NCBI GenBank assembly: GCA_903851415.1
Contig: CAINOE010000203.1
Coordinates: 1 to 54,298, forward strand
Source: an uncultured Rhodopila sp.
GTDB lineage: Bacteria > Pseudomonadota > Alphaproteobacteria > Acetobacterales > Acetobacteraceae
Direction: 5' to 3'
Length of the DNA stretch: 54,298 nucleotides
Under the pieces are notes generated by a model. The model saw only the letters and a program-made list of their open reading frames with translations, was not told the DNA's origin and did not search any database. The position numbers were made by a program, and so were the translations under genes. Positions within the stretch are counted from its first letter, which is position 1. Every line of letters begins with the position of its first letter. Of the stretch, positions 8,709 through 14,301 are shown piece after piece.

Positions 8709-9620
8709 ATGGACATCTTCGGCTTCGAAATCCCGCCGATTTTCGGCATTCAGATTCCCAAGCTCGCGATCGTCATCGCAATGGGGATCTTCGGGTATTT
8801 TGTTGCGACCTTTATCCTCCGCGTGGGCATGTCGGGCTTTGCCGGGATGGCCACCATCGTCGGCGGATCGAAGAGTGACGGTCCCAAACCCCGCCGGACG
8901 GCGTCCACGGCCGCTTCGGTCGCCTTCGACCGCGGGATCGTCGTCGCCTCCGGGGCGGACTGGGATGATATCCAGGCGCTGAATGCCGTGCTCGAGACGC
9001 TGGAGGGCCGCAAGAAGGCGACGCTGCTGCGGCAGGGAGAGTTGCAGGCTTCGAAGGGCGCGTGGTGGCTCGCCCTGTTCGAGCAGGCGATCCTGCATCG
9101 GATCCTGATACTGGTCGGCGGCGCGATCACCCTGTGGGACGCCCGCAATCCCGTGGGCGCCGCGCTGTCCGCCCGCAGCCTGCTGGAGTCCGGGGCGGTG
9201 GTGCTGCAAATCGAGCGGCAGCTCAGTCTTCTGGCCGCAAGCGGCAGGCTGGCCGAGATCGATGCTTACGTAGCGGACCGCGCGTTCAGCCAGCCGGGCG
9301 GCTGGATCGAACAGGCACGCAAGACCCGCCCGGTGGATGTCCCGCATGCGATCGACGAAGCGGACCGTGTCAGCCCAGGCGTGCGCTTCTGCTACGACAG
9401 GCTGAGCGAATTTGCCGCGCCCGAGGCGGTCGGCCAGCACGCCGTGTTCGGCGCGATCGACAAGACCGGCACGTCGGCGGAATTCCGCGATGACGAGAGC
9501 CTGGATCCGTCGACCTTCCGGCTGATTCTGGATGCGGCGCGGATCGTTGTGCCTGTGGCGGCCGCGCTGGAGGCGATCGACGCGCTGGCGCTGAAAGTCG
9601 TTGCGGTCGAGAAGGTGTAG
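8709..9620 (+). CDS. Membrane-anchored protein of unknown function downstream of pucC
   Basis: A 303-residue protein I do not recognise with confidence. A good ribosome-binding site (GGAAGAG) precedes the ATG. The N-terminus has a hydrophobic helix at about residues 16-40 (LAIVIAMGIFGYFVATFIL), then a basic linker (KPRRTAS) and a mostly helical soluble part. The segment GAALSARSLLESGAVVLQIERQ is loosely like the core of DUF5677-type helical proteins, a weak resemblance only. It starts 64 bp after pucC and may be co-transcribed. Position suggests, but does not prove, a role near the photosynthetic membrane. Confidence 0.75.
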   Translation: MDIFGFEIPPIFGIQIPKLAIVIAMGIFGYFVATFILRVGMSGFAGMATIVGGSKSDGPKPRRTASTAASVAFDRGIVVASGADWDDIQALNAVLETLEGRKKATLLRQGELQASKGAWWLALFEQAILHRILILVGGAITLWDARNPVGAALSARSLLESGAVVLQIERQLSLLAASGRLAEIDAYVADRAFSQPGGWIEQARKTRPVDVPHAIDEADRVSPGVRFCYDRLSEFAAPEAVGQHAVFGAIDKTGTSAEFRDDESLDPSTFRLILDAARIVVPVAAALEAIDALALKVVAVEKV

Positions 9621-9845
9621 CCGGGGTTTTTTGCCAACCGGGCTCGGCTGACCCGCTGGCGCTGTCGCAACGTCATGGCGGACGCGGGCCCGCCACCCAC
9701 CCCCTTTGCTTGTTCGAACCAAAAAGCGTGGGTGCCGCCCCGCCGGCCTGCGCCGGGGCGTGCTTCGTCGGCATGACGGGGCGTCACTGCCGAAAGTGGC
9801 TTGCAGGGCCGTTGCTAACAGTCGAAGAAATGATGTATCCAGCGG

Positions 9846-9874
9846 TTGACAATTGGTCATTTGCCAGCGATAAC
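9846..9874 (+). promoter_or_regulatory. Candidate sigma-70-type promoter upstream of the puc leader
   Basis: TTGACA at 9846-9851 and GATAAC at 9869-9874 are separated by 17 bp. It would start a transcript near 9881 that covers the structured region at 9889-10095 and could continue into pucB. The -35 match is perfect; the -10 matches four of six positions. Confidence 0.4.
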
Positions 9875-9888
9875 GGACCCGACGCGCA

Positions 9889-10095
9889 AAGGGGTGTCAG
9901 CGCCCAACGTTCAGTCTGTCGCGTCCTGATCGGCGGGAAGCCCGGTCTTGGCCGAGTTGCACGGCGCCCGCCACTGTGCAGGCGCGCGAGCCCGAAAACC
10001 GGGCTTGAGGGACCGCCAGTCATCGGCGCGTCCGGAAAGCGCCGTTCCCTCGCCGGGGAATACGCGGGTGCGCTACGGTACCAGCGGCGGAACCA
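9889..10095 (+). promoter_or_regulatory. Structured leader with cobalamin-riboswitch-like core (tentative)
   Basis: The core has GGGAAG at 9935-9940, a CGG/CCG mini-stem, CCCGCCACTGT at 9967-9977 and a following GAG. These match the order and approximate spacing (about 40 nt) of the conserved GGGAA and CCCGCNACTGT boxes of cobalamin riboswitches. A GGGGTGTC near 9891 and GGTACC near 10077 could form the closing ends, giving a normal overall size near 190 nt. Against it, the conserved 3' AGCCAGGAGACC-type box is not evident. The call therefore rests on two boxes; a structured non-riboswitch leader is the alternative. The next gene downstream is pucB. Confidence 0.3.
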
Positions 10096-10123
10096 TGGAC
10101 TCCGGGCGATCCCTATTGGGCTT

Positions 10124-10142
10124 GTAAGGGAATCCCCCTTAC
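10124..10142. promoter_or_regulatory. Inverted repeat in the puc upstream region
   Basis: GTAAGGG and CCCTTAC form a perfect 7-bp stem with a 5-nt loop. There is no following T tract, so an operator or an RNA hairpin is more likely than an intrinsic terminator. It lies about 100 bp upstream of the proximal puc promoter. A second palindrome, CCGGAAAGTTCCGG, is at 10202-10215, just before the -35 boxes. Confidence 0.4.
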
Positions 10143-10225
10143 CTGTCCATCATTACTCTAATGATATCGCCTATTTTCCTTCCGGACTCCCTGACGATAC
10201 GCCGGAAAGTTCCGGACACAAATTA

Positions 10226-10266
10226 TTGACAACCTGCGTTGACAACTAAGTCCGTCAGGCTAAGAT
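10226..10266 (+). promoter_or_regulatory. Proximal puc promoter with duplicated -35 box
   Basis: Two copies of TTGACAAC occur at 10226-10233 and 10239-10246, 13 bp apart. The second copy is followed 16 bp later by TAAGAT (10261-10266), a plausible -10 element, predicting a start near 10273 and a 5' leader of about 190 nt before pucB. No PpsR/CrtJ-type TGT-N12-ACA site was seen around it. Confidence 0.55.
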
Positions 10267-10357
10267 GACAATCAGTTCATACGGAGAAAACCTTTGAACG
10301 ATACGGCGGAAACGCACCGCCCCTGTCGAAAAGTTTTCTTCGCCATGTGACTGGCTA

Positions 10358-10379
10358 TTCGCGAGACGCTTCTCGCGAA
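10358..10379 (+). promoter_or_regulatory. Perfect 9-bp hairpin in the pucB 5' leader
   Basis: TTCGCGAGA and TCTCGCGAA flank a 4-nt CGCT loop, giving a very stable stem about 87 nt before the pucB start. It is not followed by a T tract. Such leader hairpins commonly stabilise or process antenna mRNAs. Confidence 0.5.
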
Positions 10380-10465
10380 GATCCTTCCGTGGCGGCTTGG
10401 TCACGGTTTCCCTGCCGCGAGGGATGCGCGGCAACGACAAGTACTCGATTTTGGAGGGTATCAAC

Positions 10466-10600
10466 ATGGCTAGCCTTTCAGGCCTCACCGAAGAGCAGGC
10501 CCAGGAATTTCACACTCAGTTCAAGATCGGCTTCCAGACCTGGCTCGCGATCGCGATCGTCGCGCACGTGCTGGTGTTCGCCTGGCGCCCCTGGTTCTGA
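10466..10600 (+). CDS. pucB: LH2-type antenna beta subunit, copy 1
   Basis: A 44-residue antenna polypeptide, too short for ordinary ORF cut-offs to favour. The polar N-terminus MASLSGLTEEQAQEFHTQF carries H16. The single membrane helix contains H34 in IVAHVLVFAWRPWF; this histidine ligates bacteriochlorophyll of the B850-type ring, and the AWRPW ending is characteristic of beta chains. GGAGGG at 10453-10458 is a strong ribosome-binding site. It is the first gene after the long structured leader and is followed 17 bp later by the alpha gene. The symbol is by family; the absorption type of the complex cannot be read from sequence alone. Confidence 0.95.
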   Translation: MASLSGLTEEQAQEFHTQFKIGFQTWLAIAIVAHVLVFAWRPWF

Positions 10601-10617
10601 TTTAGGAGACGCAGACA

Positions 10618-10800
10618 ATGGCACACAACACTGACAACGACTACAAGTTCTGGCTCGTCGTCAACCCGGCGACCTGGCTGGTTCCGATCTTCCTGGCTCT
10701 GCTGGCCGTGGCCGTCATCGTGCACGTCTCGATTCTCAACAACAGCCCGAGGCATAACTGGATCGCCGGTCCGGCCCCGGCCGCGGCTGCGGTGAAGTAA
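10618..10800 (+). CDS. pucA: LH2-type antenna alpha subunit, copy 1
   Basis: A 60-residue alpha antenna polypeptide. After a polar N-terminus come the alpha-chain motif FWLVVNPATW and a single membrane helix with bacteriochlorophyll-ligating H36 in VIVHVSIL. The C-terminal segment SPRHNWIAG has histidine where the second copy has tyrosine, close to the region where aromatic residues tune the red absorption of LH2. The tail is Ala/Pro-rich (APAAAA). AGGAG sits just before the start. It pairs with the beta gene 17 bp upstream. Confidence 0.95.
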   Translation: MAHNTDNDYKFWLVVNPATWLVPIFLALLAVAVIVHVSILNNSPRHNWIAGPAPAAAAVK

Positions 10801-10806
10801 TCACCA

Positions 10807-10822
10807 GGATCGTCACTTCCGT
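10807..10822 (+). repeat. Duplicated 3' flank of pucA (first copy)
   Basis: GGATCGTCACTTCCGT follows both pucA genes: here at 10807-10822 and again at 11350-11365. It shows that the tandem duplication unit included about 20 bp of 3' untranslated sequence. Confidence 0.8.
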
Positions 10823-10850
10823 GTGGTGCGTCGGGAGCTGGGCTGAAGTG

Positions 10851-10909
10851 TCCGGTTCCCGTCGTTAAGCACGGCTACAGGATCTCGCTGAACCGGAAAT
10901 GGCGACGGG
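10851..10909 (+). promoter_or_regulatory. Interleaved inverted repeats between the two puc pairs
   Basis: TCCGGTT (10851-10857) pairs with AACCGGA (10891-10897), and CCCGTCG (10858-10864) pairs with CGACGGG (10903-10909). The two 7-bp pairs are interleaved, not nested, so they form either an H-type pseudoknot or two mutually exclusive hairpins. They lie in the 214-bp spacer after pucA copy 1 and could set mRNA stability or read-through into copy 2. Confidence 0.5.
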
Positions 10910-11014
10910 TGTTCTGCCTGGCAGATGCTGCCGTCTTGTTTTGATAACAAACATCCGGCCAGCGGGGGAACTGCGTTGCGAATGCGATAACCCCCAATCA
11001 AAGGGACGTAAAAC

Positions 11015-11152
11015 ATGGCAGCTAGCCTTTCAGGCCTGACCGAAGAGCAGGCCCAGGAATTCCACGCTCAGTTCAAGATCGGCTTCCAGACATGGCTTGC
11101 CATCGCCATCGTGGCGCATGTGCTGGTGTTCGCCTGGCGCCCGTGGTTCTGA
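11015..11152 (+). CDS. pucB: LH2-type antenna beta subunit, copy 2
   Basis: A 45-residue beta chain nearly identical to copy 1. It differs by an extra alanine at the N-terminus (MAASL) and by alanine for threonine after the N-terminal histidine (FHAQF). From KIGFQTW to the AWRPWF end the two are identical, including the bacteriochlorophyll-ligating histidine in IVAHVLVF. Its ribosome-binding site (AAGGGA) is weaker than in copy 1. It is followed 17 bp later by its alpha partner, the same spacing as in copy 1, as expected for a tandem duplication. Confidence 0.95.
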   Translation: MAASLSGLTEEQAQEFHAQFKIGFQTWLAIAIVAHVLVFAWRPWF

Positions 11153-11169
11153 TATAGGAGACAAGTACA

Positions 11170-11343
11170 ATGGCACACAATCCCGATAACGACTACAAGT
11201 TCTGGCTCGTCGTCAACCCGGCGACCTGGCTGGTTCCGATCTTCCTGGCCCTGTTGGCCGTGGCCGTCGTGATCCACCTCTCGATTCTCGCCAGCCCGAA
11301 GTACAACTGGATTGCTGGTCCGGCCAAGGTCGCCGTGAAGTAG
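11170..11343 (+). CDS. pucA: LH2-type antenna alpha subunit, copy 2
   Basis: A 57-residue alpha chain. The first 33 residues match copy 1 except proline for threonine at position 5. The ligating histidine is H36 in VVIHLSIL. The C-terminal segment then diverges: ASPKYNWIAG in place of NNSPRHNWIAG, and a shorter, non-poly-Ala tail (PAKVAVK). Y45-N46-W47 supplies the aromatic pair usually associated with long-wavelength B850 absorption, unlike copy 1, which has histidine at the tyrosine position. The pair may therefore form spectrally distinct rings. Confidence 0.95.
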   Translation: MAHNPDNDYKFWLVVNPATWLVPIFLALLAVAVVIHLSILASPKYNWIAGPAKVAVK

Positions 11344-11374
11344 ACAGCGGGATCGTCACTTCCGTTCGCTACAA

Positions 11375-11406
11375 AAGGGGATCGGGCAGCGATGGCCGGT
11401 CCCCTT
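11375..11406 (+). terminator. Hairpin after the second puc pair
   Basis: AAGGGGATCGG and CCGGTCCCCTT form an 11-bp stem (one G-U pair) with a 10-nt loop, 31 bp after the last puc stop. The sequence downstream is only mildly T-rich (TCGCTTGTCC), so it may act as a terminator or as a 3' stabilising hairpin. No equivalent nested stem follows copy 1. Confidence 0.5.
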
Positions 11407-11508
11407 CGCTTGTCCGGGTCCCGGCCCGGAAAAGTTCCCCGGCTTTATCGGCCGCCGCGATCACCCTTTTAACGCAGCCGCAGTTCGTTTCCGGATGAAG
11501 GCCAGCGC

Positions 11509-11694
11509 ATGGGTTCCGCATCACCCCGACACCTGACACCCGGCACCGCCCCGATGCGCCCGGAGTCCGCGGATGCCGCGTTCGGCGCCGAGGTCACCGG
11601 CGTCGATCTGCGTTGTGTCGACGACGCCGCTTTCGGCATCATCCGCCGGGCCGGGATCGACAATCAGATCCTGCTGTTTCGTGGCCGGCCCTGA
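11509..11694 (+). pseudogene. N-terminal remnant of a TauD/TfdA-family dioxygenase
   Basis: The open frame of 61 residues contains FGAEVTGVDLR, then DDAAFGIIRRAGIDNQILLFRG, which matches the first ~45 residues of TauD/TfdA Fe(II)/2-oxoglutarate dioxygenases. The frame then stops; the HxD iron-binding motif and the rest of the ~280-residue enzyme are missing. The gene was truncated before tRNA-Gly. The break lies about 65 bp upstream of the tRNA, a common hot spot for integration and deletion. Confidence 0.7.
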
Positions 11695-11719
11695 CCGCGC
11701 TGAGGTTCAAACGCCGCGA

Positions 11720-11748
11720 TTGCCAATCGCGACGCGTGTCGCTAGTTT
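11720..11748 (+). promoter_or_regulatory. Probable promoter of tRNA-Gly
   Basis: TTGCCA (11720-11725) and TAGTTT (11743-11748) are 17 bp apart and end 10 bp before the mature tRNA 5' end. The -35 matches five of six positions; the -10 is weak. Confidence 0.4.
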
Positions 11749-11758
11749 AAGTGTCTAC

Positions 11759-11832
11759 GCGGGTGTAGCTCAATGGTAGAGTCCCAGCCTTCCAAGCTGG
11801 CTGTGCGGGTTCGATTCCCGTCACCCGCTCCA
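11759..11832 (+). tRNA. tRNA-Gly (anticodon UCC)
   Basis: A complete cloverleaf is present. The acceptor stem is GCGGGTG with CACCCGC, the D arm is GTAGCTCAATGGTAGAG, and the anticodon stem is CCAGC with GCTGG around loop CTTCCAA, giving anticodon TCC. The T arm is GCGGG-TTCGATT-CCCGT, and T plus encoded CCA ends the gene. It reads GGA and GGG codons. It is flanked by gene fragments on both sides. Confidence 0.97.
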
Positions 11833-11899
11833 ACCGAGCCGATCGGCACGCGGCTTGCGGCTCATGTGACAGTCCGACCGAACCATGCGATAGGGGGAT

Positions 11900-12340
11900 A
11901 TGAGCAACACCCTCTACGACCAGGATTTCTTCGCCTGGGCCAATGAGCAGGCCCGGTTGCTGCGCGCCGGCAGGCTATCCGAAGCCGACATCGGGCACAT
12001 CGCCGAGGAAATCGAGAGCATGGGCCGATCCGAGAAGCGCGAACTGGTAAATCGCTTGTCCGTTTTGCTGATGCACCTCCTGAAATGGCGGTTTCAACCC
12101 TCCGCGCGCGGGACGAGCTGGCGTCTGACCATTGAGGAACAACGTCATCGGCTGGACGATCATCTGCTCGACAACCCGAGCCTGAAGGCCACGCTCGATG
12201 CTTCAATCGCGTCCGGCTACAAGCTCGCAATCCTGGGCGCGGCGCGCGAAACAGGTCTTGATCGTGGCGTCTTTCCGGTTGCCTGCCCCTGGTCCTTCGA
12301 GCAGGTCATGGACCCGGATTTCTGGCCCGAACACCCCTAA
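11900..12340 (+). CDS. DUF29 family protein
   Basis: A 146-residue protein with the DUF29 pattern. It begins LYDQDFFAWANEQARLLRAG, then HIAEEIESMGRSEKRELVNRLSVLLMHLLKW, and ends CPWSFEQVMDPDFWPE. DUF29 proteins are common in cyanobacteria and Rhodospirillales, often in many copies, and have no established biochemical function. It begins 67 bp after tRNA-Gly. A C-terminal remnant of another DUF29 gene lies at 13119-13202, so this locus once held at least two. Confidence 0.88.
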   Translation: MSNTLYDQDFFAWANEQARLLRAGRLSEADIGHIAEEIESMGRSEKRELVNRLSVLLMHLLKWRFQPSARGTSWRLTIEEQRHRLDDHLLDNPSLKATLDASIASGYKLAILGAARETGLDRGVFPVACPWSFEQVMDPDFWPEHP

Positions 12341-12448
12341 GTAGCCGCAGGCGATCACAGAACCATTGCACATTAGCCCGCTCGGTGTTACATTGAATCG
12401 ATGGCCCGAAGCGGGGCTCCGCGCGGATATTCAAGAACAGGGCGTTCA

Positions 12449-12768
12449 TGCGGTTTGTCCGCAAGTCCCTTGGCGCGGACAGCACCCTTTGCGTTGCCAT
12501 TGACCGGGTGGAGCGTGGACTGATCGATGCGGACCTCCGGGGCGGCCGGTCAAACAACGCATCGCGCGCGCCGGAGCCGGAAAGTCCGCCGGGTTTCGCG
12601 CGGTCATCCTGAGCCTTCTTCGTGCATGGCTTTGCCAGGAACGAACAGGACAATATCCGGGACAATGGGCTTGCCGCCTTCACGATGTTGGCGGCCGATT
12701 TGCTGGCTTACGATGAGACCGCTTTGGAGAGGGCAAAGGCGAACGGCACGCTGACGGAGGTGAAGGAC
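12449..12768 (+). pseudogene. Broken RelE/HigB-like toxin gene
   Basis: Pieces of a type II toxin of the RelE/HigB group lie in different frames. They are RFVRKSLGADSTLCVAIDRVERGLIDADLRGG, then VKQRIARAGAGKSAGFRAVIL in a shifted frame, then FFVHGFARNEQDNIRDNGLAAFTMLAADLLAYD shifted again. The VKQRIARAGAGKSAGFR and FVHGFARNEQDNI motifs are the family hallmarks. At least two frameshifts and a short deletion inactivate it. The last piece is in frame with the downstream antitoxin and lacks its own stop. The antitoxin itself is intact. Confidence 0.75.
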
Positions 12769-13086
12769 ATGACGAAGCAATACCGTAGCGCGGAGATGGC
12801 CTCGATCCATGGGTCGGCGGAGGGTCTGCATGCCGCGGGCGTTATGGACAAGCAGACGATGCGGCGCTTCGATGAAGCCTGCCTGACGCCGGTGCGTCCG
12901 CTGTCGGCGGCTGAGATCCGCGCCCTGCGTGAGCGGGAAGGCGCGAGCCAGGCGGTTTTCGCCCGCTACCTGAACGTCACGGCCGGCCTGGTGAGCCAGT
13001 GGGAGCGCGGCGAGAAGCAGCCGCGCGGGGCGTCGCTGAAGCTGCTGTCGCTGGTCGAAAGACATGGCCTCGGGACCGTGGCGTGA
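12769..13086 (+). CDS. Xre-family antitoxin (orphaned)
   Basis: A 105-residue HigA-like antitoxin. Its helix-turn-helix lies at about residues 50-100, with LSAAEIRALREREGASQAVFARYLNVTAGLVSQWERGEKQPRG. The ATG at 12769 follows a strong GGAGG at 12756-12760, which decides the start; a longer frame from 12622 would include toxin remnant. Such proteins bind the toxin and repress their own operon. The upstream partner is inactivated by frameshifts, so this is probably a surviving antitoxin that could still neutralise related toxins or act as a repressor. Confidence 0.85.
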   Translation: MTKQYRSAEMASIHGSAEGLHAAGVMDKQTMRRFDEACLTPVRPLSAAEIRALREREGASQAVFARYLNVTAGLVSQWERGEKQPRGASLKLLSLVERHGLGTVA

Positions 13087-13118
13087 TGCGCCGCCCTGGT
13101 TCAGGCTTACCGAGGAAG

Positions 13119-13202
13119 AGCTTCCCAGCGGTCTGCCCTTGGACCTTCGATCAGATCATGGACGATGCCTTCTGGCCCGGACAACCCGCAACACGGGAGT
13201 AG
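13119..13202 (+). pseudogene. C-terminal remnant of a second DUF29 gene
   Basis: The last 27 codons before the stop at 13202 read SFPAVCPWTFDQIMDDAFWPG, closely matching the end of the intact DUF29 protein upstream (VFPVACPWSFEQVMDPDFWP). The rest of the gene is absent. Nucleotide similarity to the intact copy is only moderate, so this was a divergent paralogue, not a recent duplicate. Confidence 0.6.
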
Positions 13203-13240
13203 CGTGGCGGCCCTAAGGGTTAACGGGACCCCGCGTTCCC

Positions 13241-13524
13241 TCAGCCGCGTTTCCGCAGGACGGAAAACTCAGCCTCTACGACCATGCCTTCCTCGCACCG
13301 GGTCTTGAACTGTGTCTGCCATGTCTCCAAGGCAGCAACGTCAGCGGTTACACCTTGCAGATTCGATTGCAGGACGTCGTAATCAGGAAAGAAAAATCGG
13401 CGCTATTGATCATATCTATCAGACTCCGGCGCTGATTTCCGAAATCCTTGACCATCGCGGCGATCACGGTCTCGAATTTCCCGGCCCTGCTGCGGCCTCC
13501 GGGGTTTTTCGTTCTCAGGATTTC
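13241..13524 (-). pseudogene. Frameshifted C-terminal fragment of an unknown protein
   Basis: On the minus strand a coherent protein can be read in two frames. The first runs through KFETVIAAMVKDFGNQRRSL and IDMINSADF (13524 to about 13400). After a one-frame shift, FPDYDVLQSNLQGVTADVAA and LETWQTQFKTRCEEG continue to EAEFSVLRKRG and a stop at 13241. The amino-acid composition looks protein-like in both parts, so this is a decayed gene 3' end and not noise. I do not recognise the family. Confidence 0.45.
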
Positions 13525-13635
13525 TCAAAGGCGCTATATCATTCTGAATGGCGCTCTGCGTGGCAATATATATGGCGTCCGTCCAATGAAAGGGCTAATC
13601 CGGGGACGCCCGGGAGCCGAAGTCGGAGTGCGGCA

Positions 13636-14301
13636 ATGCATAAGGCGATAACACTTTCCGATGCGATCGAGATGATACCGGATGGATCATCGATCATGAT
13701 CGGCGGCTTCATGGGCATAGGCTCGCCGCACCGGCTGATCGGCGAACTCGTGCGCCAGGGCCGCAAGAATTTGACCATAATCGCGAACGATACAGGCCGC
13801 CGCGGTTTCGGCATTGGCTGCTTGATCGACGCGAAGGCCGTCAGGCGGCTCGTGGCTTCGCACATCGGGACCAATCCGGAAACGCAGCGCCAGATGATTG
13901 CCGGCGAGATCGAGGTGGAACTGTGCCCGCAAGGGACGCTCGCCGAACGTATCCGGGCGGCGGGTTACGGCCTGGGCGGCGTGCTGACGCCGACGGGGGT
14001 CGGCACCACCGTCGCCGAGGATGCGCGCGAGATCGTTGTCGACGGCAAGACATTCCTGCTGGCATTGCCCATCTCCGCGGATTTCGCGCTGCTCGCCGCG
14101 CACCGCGCGGACTATCACGGCAACCTCGACTACATGCTGACCGCACGCAATTTCAATCCGATCATGGCCATGGCCGGCGGCACGGTGATCGCAGAAGCCG
14201 CGGAAATCGTTCCGGTCGGCATGATACCGCCTGACGAGGTCATAACCCCGGCCGCGCTGGTGGACCACCTGGTGGCGAGAGGAAAAGGCAATGGACGCTA
14301 A
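13636..14301 (+). CDS. CoA-transferase subunit A, copy 1
   Basis: A 221-residue alpha subunit of a class I CoA transferase (AtoD/ScoA type). Markers are the oxyanion-loop motif GGFMGIGSP (about residues 22-30), then IANDTGRRGFGIGCLI, SHIGTNPETQRQM and LTARNFNPIMAMAGG. With subunit B it moves CoA between acyl groups, for example acetyl- or succinyl-CoA and acetoacetate. The ATG at 13636 has a GGAG upstream and removes ~108 residues of unrelated leader from the longest open frame. The subunit B gene overlaps its end by 11 bp. A divergent paralogue pair lies at 17410-18782. Confidence 0.92.
   Translation: MHKAITLSDAIEMIPDGSSIMIGGFMGIGSPHRLIGELVRQGRKNLTIIANDTGRRGFGIGCLIDAKAVRRLVASHIGTNPETQRQMIAGEIEVELCPQGTLAERIRAAGYGLGGVLTPTGVGTTVAEDAREIVVDGKTFLLALPISADFALLAAHRADYHGNLDYMLTARNFNPIMAMAGGTVIAEAAEIVPVGMIPPDEVITPAALVDHLVARGKGNGR

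Noticed and set aside
9619..9660. Terminator after the gene at 8709-9620
   Set aside because: A run of six T residues is present, but it lies inside the loop between weak complementary arms and not after a hairpin.
12622..12768. Long N-terminal extension of the Xre antitoxin
   Set aside because: This part is the frameshifted toxin C-terminus; a strong ribosome-binding site places the antitoxin start at 12769.
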